Shown in pieces: positions 1 through 5,454 of a stretch of DNA of 5,454 bases (the stretch's first letter is position 1; each line of letters starts with the position of its first letter). The translations under genes and the position numbers were made by a program. The stretch is taken from NCBI GenBank assembly GCA_016710525.1, contig JADJVQ010000124.1:1-5454 (forward strand), written 5' to 3'. The stretch is from Burkholderiaceae bacterium. Its GTDB lineage: Bacteria; Pseudomonadota; Gammaproteobacteria; Burkholderiales; Burkholderiaceae_E. Below the pieces are notes generated by a model, which made no database searches, was not told the origin of the DNA, and saw nothing but the letters and a program-made list of their open reading frames with translations.

Positions 1-1183
1 ATACCCCCTCATGAATCCAGTGCTTGTAGAGGCGAAACGGGGCGTTCGACAGGTTGGCCCAGGCCGTGCCGTAGCTCTGGTAGGTGTTCTCGGGGCCCGG
101 CATGCGGCTCGGGTCATTCCCGAAGTGCACGGGTTCACCGCTGCGCGTTTCGGCGCGTGCGATCATCAGCTTGCTGACGAGTTCATCGATGCTCACGCCT
201 TCGGGAATATCCTCGGCGCAGGCACCGTTGTCGGCGAGAAAAATGAAGACGGTGTTGTCGAGCTGGCCGGTCTTCTCGAGAGCCGCGATGATGCGCCCGA
301 TGCCCTGGTCCATGCGGTCGATCTGCGCGGCGTAGACCTCCATGCAGCGCAATGTCCAGGCCCGAAACTGCTCGTCTGCTTGCGCCTCGCTCCAGGGCGG
401 CTGGCTCGGATCGCGTTCGGTGAGCTTCCAGGTGTCCTTGAGCAGACCCGAGGCAACCAGCTTCTCCAGCCGTTCCTCGCGCAGCGCGTCCCAGCCCCTG
501 TCGAATCGCCCCTTGTAGCGGGCGATGTCCGCCTCATGCGCGTGCAGGGGCCAATGCGGCGCGGTGTAGGCGACGTACTCGAAGAAGGGCTGGTCGGGAT
601 GCGCCTTCGCATGCTGCTCGATATAGGCAACCGCCTGGTCGCTGATCGCATCGGTGTAGAAGAACCCTTCGGCACGTGCCTCGTGCTCGGCATTGGCATT
701 GCCGCGGGTCAGCGTGTTGGGATCGTAGAAGCTGCCGGCGCCGATAATGGTGCCGAAGAATTCGTCGAATCCGCGCTGCAGCGGCCAGGTGTCGGTGGGC
801 TTGGTGAGACTGGAGGCCACATGCCACTTGCCGCTCATGTAGGTCTTGTAGCCACTGGCCTTGAGCGCCTGCGGAATCGTCACGCAGCGCTGATTCAGGT
901 TGCCGGCATAGCCTTCGGGACCCGAGTCATAAGTGAGGATACCCACGCCCGTCTGGTGCGGATGCAGGCCCGTCAGCATCGAGGCACGCGAAGGGCTGCA
1001 GCGGGCGGTGTTGTAGAACTGGCTGAAACGCAGACCGTTGGCGGCCATGCGATCGAGGTTCGGGGTCTCGACCTCGCCGCCGTAGCAGCCGATGTCGGAA
1101 TAGCCCATATCGTCATTGAGGATGAGCACGACGTTTGGCTTGGATGTCTTCATGGCAGGTTCCGATGTCAGGGCTTCGGTCAT
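1..1183 (-). CDS. AtsA-like Cys-type arylsulfatase, 3' end cut by window edge
   Basis: Type I sulfatase that hydrolyses sulfate esters to an alcohol or phenol plus sulfate; 394 residues are visible and the frame runs off the left edge with no stop. The catalytic set expected from P. aeruginosa AtsA is complete: D24-D25 (NDDMGYSD), the formylglycine signature C62-S-P-S-R66, K119 and H121 (SGKWH), H210 (APHWPLHA), D318-N319 (LADNGA) and K387 (RLYKHW). The stretch around 278-320 (MEVYAAQIDRMD, then GQLDNTVFIFLADNG) is very AtsA-like. AtsA has about 536 residues, so roughly 150 are probably missing. I chose the ATG at 1183 because AGGGGG lies 8 bases upstream; an in-frame ATG at 1153 (MKTSKPN) aligns better with the AtsA N-terminus but has a weak ribosome site. 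No signal peptide is visible, so the protein is probably cytoplasmic. It starts 34 bases after the dioxygenase stop and is probably cotranscribed with it. Family assignment is firm; the substrate is unknown. Confidence 0.93.
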   Translation of the reverse strand, partial: MTEALTSEPAMKTSKPNVVLILNDDMGYSDIGCYGGEVETPNLDRMAANGLRFSQFYNTARCSPSRASMLTGLHPHQTGVGILTYDSGPEGYAGNLNQRCVTIPQALKASGYKTYMSGKWHVASSLTKPTDTWPLQRGFDEFFGTIIGAGSFYDPNTLTRGNANAEHEARAEGFFYTDAISDQAVAYIEQHAKAHPDQPFFEYVAYTAPHWPLHAHEADIARYKGRFDRGWDALREERLEKLVASGLLKDTWKLTERDPSQPPWSEAQADEQFRAWTLRCMEVYAAQIDRMDQGIGRIIAALEKTGQLDNTVFIFLADNGACAEDIPEGVSIDELVSKLMIARAETRSGEPVHFGNDPSRMPGPENTYQSYGTAWANLSNAPFRLYKHWIHEGV

Positions 1184-1191
1184 CGCAGGCG

Positions 1192-1197
1192 CCCCCT
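1192..1197 (-). promoter_or_regulatory. Shine-Dalgarno site of the AtsA-like sulfatase
   Basis: AGGGGG on the minus strand matches AGGAGG at five of six positions and ends 8 bases before the ATG at 1183. It lies in the 34-base gap after the dioxygenase stop codon. It favours the 1183 start over the in-frame ATG at 1153, which is preceded only by GGAA. Confidence 0.6.
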
Positions 1198-1217
1198 GGT
1201 CAGCCGGGGGCCACGGC

Positions 1218-2078
1218 TCAGGCCACTACCGGGGTTTCACCCAGCACCGAGGTGCGGTGCAGTTCGCGACGGTGGCCGTCGTAGTCGTTCACAGCCAGGT
1301 GCTGCACCACGCGGTTGTCCCAGATGGTGAGCATGTGCGGGCGCCAGCTCACCCGGACGATGAATTCCGGCCGGACCGAATGTTCGGTGAGGAAACCGAT
1401 CAGTGGCGCGCTTTCGGCCTCGGTCATGTCCTGCAGCCGGATGGTGTAGACCCGGTTGACGAACAAGGCGTTTCGCCCGGTGGCCGGATGGCGGCGCACC
1501 ATCGGATGCGGATACTCGGCCATGGCCTCGGGCCCGGTCTTGATCTTCATCGATCGAAGATGCTTGCCGTTGGCGTTGTGGCTTTGCGGGCCGTAGGGGC
1601 GGCGGGCACTGTGAATCGCCCGCTGGCTCTTGAGCAAAGCCTGCATCCCTTCCGAAAGGGATTCGAAGGCAAGGTACTGATTGGCGAACAGTGTATCGCC
1701 GCCGAAGGGCGGCAGCTGGCGGGCGTGCAGCAGCGTGTAGCTGGGCGGCGTCTCGAGGAAGCTCCAGTCGCTATGCCAGTTACCTCCGAAGTTCATGCGC
1801 CGCACTTCGTCGGCTTCCTTGATCACCGCGATCACGTTGGGATGCGTGGACTCGCCCTCGACGAACGGCTCCAGGCCAAAGGGCCCCAGGCGCGAGGTGA
1901 AGCGGGCCAGTTGCGCATCGTCGAGCGGCTGGTCCGGCAGGGTGACCACCAGATACTCGTGCAGGGCCTGGTGAATTTCGGCGATCGTGTCGTCGTCCGC
2001 CGAGGTCAGATCGACGCCGGTGATCTCGGCGCCGCCGGCGCCGCTGAGTTGTCTGACCTGGATGTTCCGATACGTCAT
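1218..2078 (-). CDS. TauD/TfdA-family Fe(II)/2-oxoglutarate dioxygenase (sulfonate or alkyl-sulfate type)
   Basis: Complete 286-residue enzyme, close to E. coli TauD (283). It should couple 2-oxoglutarate decarboxylation (giving succinate and CO2) to substrate hydroxylation. In TauD this releases sulfite from taurine; in Pseudomonas putida AtsK it releases sulfate from alkyl sulfates. The iron triad is H102-x-D104 (NWHSDWSF) and H260 (WDNRVVQH). T129 (GGDTLF), R271 and R275 (RRELHRTS) match the 2-oxoglutarate and anion-binding positions with the same spacing as in TauD: 27 residues from first His to Thr, and 11 and 15 from last His to the two Arg. W253 is also kept, 7 residues before H260. 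Two taurine contacts recalled from TauD, H70 and N95, appear to be E70 and G98 here, so taurine is doubtful. The ATG at 2078 has GAGGAG 8 bases upstream. It lies between two sulfatase genes, which makes an organosulfur substrate likely by inference. Other TfdA-type substrates cannot be excluded. Confidence 0.92.
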   Translation of the reverse strand: MTYRNIQVRQLSGAGGAEITGVDLTSADDDTIAEIHQALHEYLVVTLPDQPLDDAQLARFTSRLGPFGLEPFVEGESTHPNVIAVIKEADEVRRMNFGGNWHSDWSFLETPPSYTLLHARQLPPFGGDTLFANQYLAFESLSEGMQALLKSQRAIHSARRPYGPQSHNANGKHLRSMKIKTGPEAMAEYPHPMVRRHPATGRNALFVNRVYTIRLQDMTEAESAPLIGFLTEHSVRPEFIVRVSWRPHMLTIWDNRVVQHLAVNDYDGHRRELHRTSVLGETPVVA

Positions 2079-2086
2079 GGCTGTGG

Positions 2087-2092
2087 CTCCTC
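2087..2092 (-). promoter_or_regulatory. Shine-Dalgarno site of the dioxygenase
   Basis: GAGGAG on the minus strand, 8 bases before the ATG at 2078, is a near-consensus ribosome binding site and fixes the start. A 5-bp inverted repeat (CGATT/AATCG, 2096-2110) sits only three bases upstream of it. That repeat is probably too weak to matter. Confidence 0.7.
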
Positions 2093-2140
2093 GCGCGATT
2101 GGGCGAATCGGCGAAATGTTAGTCGCTTGCCGGCATCGAT

Positions 2141-2157
2141 GACCGCGCAGGGCGGTC
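2141..2157. repeat. Short perfect hairpin in the 110-base gap between sulfatase and dioxygenase
   Basis: GACCGC and GCGGTC form a six-pair, G+C-rich stem around a five-base loop. It is about 30 bases after the sulfatase stop and 63 bases before the dioxygenase start. No T run follows on the minus strand, so it does not look like a complete intrinsic terminator. It could slow RNA decay or cause partial attenuation, or it could be chance in such G+C-rich DNA. I found no convincing promoter in the rest of this gap. Confidence 0.35.
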
Positions 2158-2188
2158 CGATCCGCATGGGATGAAACAGGGCGCGATC

Positions 2189-4509
2189 TCAGTGTGCGGG
2201 GCTCGCGCCGGCGGCGGCCCGCAGCCTCGCCTGGTAGGCCTCCTCGCTGGGCTCCACCAGGCTGTCGGGTGCGATGGCTCCCGGCTCGATGCGAATGCGC
2301 GCGATCTGACCGCCGTATTCAAACGCACCCCTGTGTTCGTAGCGCTCGCTGACCGCCAGCCGCCGCGACACTCCAATGCTCATGCCGCAACTCGGGATGC
2401 GCACCAGGGTGGGCGAGAGGTCTACTCCCTCGAGCTGCACGGTATCGTTCAGCGACACCGTCGCATTGCCCTTGCGAGCCCCGGTTGCGCGGTAATCGAA
2501 GGTGAAGATCTGCGCGCCGGCTGACAGCGGGATCGGGGTGAGTGTCTTGGGGTTGTGCCATTGCTGGTAGATGCAGTGCAGCGCGTCGTCTTCGACAAAC
2601 AGCGCCAGTCCGCAAAAACGATCGCCGAGCGCAAAGATAATCCCTTCATTGCCGGGCTGCCAGTCGAAGTGTGCGCTGAGCACATAACTTCGGTCAGCCA
2701 CCAGCGGCGAGATCACGACGGCGGGAATGGACTGGCCCAGGCGGTAGAAATCACGCGGCAGCAGGACGCGATCGAGTTCGTAGGGCGGCATCTGGTTGTT
2801 GCGGCGCTCATCCCTCACATCGATCGGGTAGACATAGTTCGCCCCCGCCTCGGCATCGAATTCTTCAATCAGCCGCGCGACGAGATCGGGATACGTCGCT
2901 GCCAGGTCGTGAATCTCGGCCGGGTCCTGCGCCAGATCGAACAGCATCCAGTTGTGCATGTCGATCGCCTTGTCGGGCGATTGCAGCGAGACGATCTTCC
3001 AGGTGCCGCTGATGTAGGCGCGATTGCCCTGCAGTTCGTAGTACTGGCGATCGCGCTTGGCGGGCGCAGCGGCGTCATTGCACAGGTCGGCGAAGCTGCG
3101 CCCGTCGAGTGCGCGGGTGCGATAGCCCTTGAAGTCGGCGGGCAGCGACGCCCCTGTGAACGACAACAATGTGGGCAAAATATCTGTGACATGCACCCAT
3201 TGCCTGCGCAGTGCGCCCCGGTCGGCGATACCGGCGGGCCAATGCACCACGAGCGGCACCCGGATACCGCCGGCCATCGGGGTGCGTTTGAAGAAACGGT
3301 AGGGCGTGTTGCTGACCTGCGTCCAGCCGGTCGGATAGCAGATGTAGGTGTCTTCTCCACCGACCTTGCCCTCGTGCAGCAGTCGCTGGTTAAGCGCCAT
3401 GTTCTCCACCGCGCCCACGCGCCGCCCTACCAGGTTCATCACGCCGGCGGGGCCGGCGACCGCATTGGCGCCGTTGTCGGAAGTGAGCATGATCACGGTG
3501 TTGTCCAGTTGCCCGCTCGCGCTCAGGAAGGCCACCAGCCGGCCGATGTTCTGATCCGCGTTGTCGATGAGCGCGCCGTAGATTTCCATATACCGCGCGA
3601 ACAGGGCCTGGTCGTCCGGGGGCAGATCGGCCCAGGCCGGCACACCTGGGTTGCGCGGCGCAAACCCAGCATTGGCCTCGGTCAGGCCGGCGCTGTGCTG
3701 ACGATCGAAGCGCTTGCGGCGCAGCGCATCCCAGCCGGCATCGTATCGGCCCTTGTAACGTGCGAGGTCCTGCGGCTTGGCGTGCAAGGGCCCGTGCGGC
3801 GTCTGAAAGGCCAGGTAGAGGAAGAACGGCTTGTCGGGTGCGCAGGTCTTGTGCTGGGCCAGCCAGTCGATGGCGCGGCTGGTGTAGTCGTCGGGCGCGA
3901 AGTAACCCGGCGGGTAACGCAGGACATTGGCGGGCTGATTGCCCTCCATCATGTTGTCTGGTTGGAAATAGCTGGTTTCGGGAGCAAGGAAACCGTAGAA
4001 CTGGTCGAAGCCGCGCTGGATGGGCCAGGAGCTGGTGTCCCCGCCCGGAAAATTGTTGCGGTCGTAGGTGTTGTGCCACTTGCCGGCGGCCATGGTGGCG
4101 TACCCGCGCAGGCGCAAAAGCTCAGCGCTGGTCGGGCATTGAGCGCGATTTCACCCTTGTAGCCGGGGAATCCGGGGTCGTTGTGCGACAGCCACCCGCA
4201 GCCCACGCTGTGCGGGTTCTTCCCGGTGAGCAGCGCGGCGCGCGCCGGGGTGCACATCGGCACCGTGGTGTAGTTGGTGAACCGCAAACCATTGGCGGCC
4301 AGGGCGTCGATGTTGGGCGTGTCGATCTCGCCGCCAAAGCAGCCCAGGTCCGAGTAGCCCATGTCGTCCATCAGGATCACGATCACGTTGGGGCTGCCGG
4401 GCGCGGCACGCGGCGGCGTGATCCAGTGCGGTGTGGACTCGGCCAGCGTCTTGCCCATGTGGCCTTCGAACGGGGCGTCAGAGGCGCTTGCGGGGAGGTG
4501 ATCAGACAT
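2189..4509 (-). pseudogene. Large Cys-type arylsulfatase, interrupted by a one-base deletion
   Basis: Type I sulfatase of the long subfamily, about 773 residues if the frame is restored. The first part reads from the ATG at 4509 (MSDHLPASAS), which has AAGGA 9 bases upstream, through D48-D49 (MDDMGYSD) and the formylglycine signature C86-T-P-A-R90 to residue 125 (GEIALNA). There the frame shifts; the rest continues in another frame to the TGA at 2189. Adding one C to the CCC run at 4134-4136 gives NAPTSAELLRLRGY, which aligns without gaps to the other sulfatase here. In restored numbering, K144 and H146 (GKWH), H239 (TPHGPLHAK), D345-N346 (TSDNGA) and K408 (FFKRTPMAGG) complete the active site. 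LFDLAQDPAEIHDLA lies near 524-538, and residues about 598-742 look like the beta-rich C-terminal domain of long arylsulfatases. No signal peptide is seen. As read, translation gives only 186 residues, the last 60 or so out of frame, ending at 3949. The downstream frame is free of stops for over 1.9 kb, so the lesion is recent or a sequencing error; if an error, this is an intact CDS. Confidence 0.88.
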
Positions 4510-4518
4510 GTCGGTGGT

Positions 4519-4523
4519 TCCTT
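4519..4523 (-). promoter_or_regulatory. Shine-Dalgarno site of the large sulfatase
   Basis: AAGGA on the minus strand ends 9 bases before the ATG at 4509. It supports MSDHLPASAS as the N-terminus instead of the in-frame upstream extension to 4605, which would overlap the end of the binding-protein gene. Confidence 0.6.
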
Positions 4524-4538
4524 GTCGAGTCGAGTCGA
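4524..4538. repeat. Three tandem copies of a 5-bp unit (GTCGA)
   Basis: GTCGA is repeated three times without interruption directly upstream of the ribosome binding site of the large sulfatase, in the 53-base gap after the binding-protein gene. Nothing else in that gap resembles a promoter or terminator. The repeat may be a slippage product with no function. Confidence 0.45.
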
Positions 4539-4562
4539 GCCGGCGCGTAAGCGGGCGGCGCC

Positions 4563-5454
4563 TTATTCCGGCTTGAGATTGGCCGACTTCACAAGCGCCA
4601 GCCACGTCTCGAATTCACGATCGAGGGCTGTTGTGAATTCGGCTTGCGTTGCCGTGACGGCGGGCGACATCCCGCTTTGCGACAGCTTGGCGCGCGCCTC
4701 GTCCTTGACGAGGGTCTGGGCGATCGCCGCCCGCAAGCGCTGCACGATGGCGGGCGGGGTGCCGCGGGGCGCCAGGATGCCGAGCCACTGATCGGCCTCG
4801 AAGGTGGGCAGGCCGGCCTCCACCAGGGTGGGCAGTTCAGGCGCGCCATTAAAGCGCCGCACGCTGGTCACCGCCAGCGCGCGGACGCGATCGGCCCGGA
4901 TCTGGGGCAACGCGACCGCGGCGTTGGCAAATAGCATGTCGACTTCGCCTGCCATCAGGTCGGTCATCGCCTGCGGCGCGCCTTTATAAGGCACATGAAG
5001 CATCTCGACCCTGGCCATCGACTTGAACAGTTCGCCATACAGGTGGGCCGGGCTGCCCGGACCCGCCGAGGCGTAGCTCAGCTTGCCCGGTCTACTGCGA
5101 GCCAGCGCGATCAGCTCCGGGATCGTCTTCACACCCAGCGAATTGCGCACCACCAGCACCGAGGGCGCGTAGGCCACCGCGGCGACCGGAACAAAGTCGT
5201 TGGCAATGCTGAATGCTGGCGTGCGTTTGAGTGCCGCGTTCATGTTCAAGGCGGAGGTGGTCAGCACCAGCGTGTAACCATCGGGCGCGGCCTTGGCCAC
5301 AGCATCGGCACCGATCGCACCACCGGCCCCCGGCTTGTTCTCGATCACGAAGGGCTGGCCCAGCGTGGACTGCAGACCGGTACCCATGAGCCGAGCGGCA
5401 ATGTCGACGAGCCCGCCCGCCGGCCACGGGACGACCAGACGCACCGGTTTATCG
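4563..5454 (-). CDS. Bug/TctC-family periplasmic substrate-binding protein, 5' end cut by window edge
   Basis: Extracytoplasmic solute receptor of the Bug family (tripartite tricarboxylate transporter, TctC). It binds small organic ligands, mostly carboxylates, in the periplasm; many members have no transporter genes nearby. The visible 296 residues begin DKPVRLVVPWPAGG, the normal start of the mature domain, so only a signal peptide of about 25-30 residues should lie beyond the right edge. The GTG at 5444 is an internal valine, not a start. Family marks in visible numbering: the PAGG loop with D17 (about 11-17), ENKPGAGG (38-45), YASAGPGSPAHLYGELF (127-143), HVPYKGAPQAMTDLMAGEVD (153-172), RVRALAVTS (189-197) and LPTLVEAGLPTFEA (207-220). 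It ends NLKPE with TAA, 53 bases before the large sulfatase ATG on the same strand, so cotranscription is likely. No TctA/TctB membrane genes are in the window. Its ligand is unknown; an organosulfur compound or its carboxylated product is an inference from the neighbours. Confidence 0.95.
   Translation of the reverse strand, partial: DKPVRLVVPWPAGGLVDIAARLMGTGLQSTLGQPFVIENKPGAGGAIGADAVAKAAPDGYTLVLTTSALNMNAALKRTPAFSIANDFVPVAAVAYAPSVLVVRNSLGVKTIPELIALARSRPGKLSYASAGPGSPAHLYGELFKSMARVEMLHVPYKGAPQAMTDLMAGEVDMLFANAAVALPQIRADRVRALAVTSVRRFNGAPELPTLVEAGLPTFEADQWLGILAPRGTPPAIVQRLRAAIAQTLVKDEARAKLSQSGMSPAVTATQAEFTTALDREFETWLALVKSANLKPE

Noticed and set aside
1151..1153. ATG at 1153 as the start of the AtsA-like sulfatase
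   Set aside because: It matches the AtsA N-terminus well but has only a weak GGAA ahead of it; the in-frame ATG at 1183 has AGGGGG at ideal spacing. It stays a possible alternative.
11..1330. Long plus-strand open frame opposite the AtsA-like sulfatase
   Set aside because: It is antisense to a frame with a complete sulfatase active site, its translation shows no recognisable domain, and it runs into the dioxygenase region. Such frames are common opposite G+C-rich genes.
2141..2157. The hairpin as an intrinsic terminator
   Set aside because: No T run follows the stem on either strand, and the stem is only six pairs.
1116..2174. Plus-strand open frame opposite the dioxygenase
   Set aside because: It mirrors a complete TauD-family gene with a good ribosome site on the other strand, and its translation shows no family motif.
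4117..4140. Programmed -1 frameshift as the explanation for the split sulfatase
   Set aside because: No X-XXY-YYZ heptamer is present in the upstream frame, and the CCC run is too short for typical transcriptional slippage. Slipping at the nearby CTTTT run would leave the mismatched residues RPALSF in the product, whereas a deleted C restores the expected alignment.
2555..4162. Plus-strand open frame of 535 codons opposite the large sulfatase
   Set aside because: The minus strand here carries the sulfatase motifs GKWH, TPHGPLH and SDNGA; the plus translation has no recognisable domain and is explained by codon bias.
3760..4791. Plus-strand Arg/Ala-rich open frame spanning the sulfatase and binding-protein genes
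   Set aside because: It crosses a real gene boundary on the opposite strand, has low-complexity composition and shows no motif.
5442..5444. GTG at 5444 as the start of the binding protein
   Set aside because: The frame stays open to the right edge and reads DKPV before RLVVPWPAGG, the usual beginning of a mature Bug protein, so the true start and signal peptide lie outside the window.

Overview
The window is G+C-rich, densely packed DNA in which all supported genes lie on the minus strand and are read from right to left. The substrate-binding protein at the right end belongs to the Bug/TctC family, which is greatly expanded in Burkholderiales (Bordetella, Achromobacter, Cupriavidus, Variovorax and relatives). 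Together with the base composition, this suggests a betaproteobacterium of that group. That placement is inference: no rRNA or other phylogenetic marker is present.

Layout in transcription order: (1) 5454-4563, a Bug/TctC-type periplasmic substrate-binding protein, missing only its signal-peptide end at the right edge. (2) 4509-2189, a large Cys-type arylsulfatase of about 773 residues if intact, broken by a one-base deletion in a C run at 4134-4136. (3) 2078-1218, an intact 286-residue Fe(II)/2-oxoglutarate dioxygenase of the TauD/TfdA family. (4) 1183-1, a second Cys-type sulfatase resembling Pseudomonas aeruginosa AtsA, intact for 394 residues and then cut by the left edge. Gaps between genes are 53, 110 and 34 bases, and three of the starts have good Shine-Dalgarno sequences, so one operon is likely. 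No convincing promoter or terminator was found inside the window.

The genes fit an organosulfur scavenging or catabolic cluster. An exported binding protein could capture a ligand in the periplasm. Two sulfatases without signal peptides would hydrolyse sulfate esters in the cytoplasm. The TauD/AtsK-type dioxygenase would oxidatively release sulfite or sulfate from a sulfonate or alkyl sulfate. The actual substrates cannot be read from the sequence. Both sulfatases need formylglycine maturation by an enzyme that is not encoded here.

The members are all known families. The points most worth a second look are the frameshift in the large sulfatase, the sulfatase-dioxygenase-sulfatase arrangement behind a Bug protein, and the dioxygenase's apparent loss of two taurine-binding residues while its metal and 2-oxoglutarate residues are kept. 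No RNA genes, CRISPR arrays, insertion sequences or attachment sites were seen.
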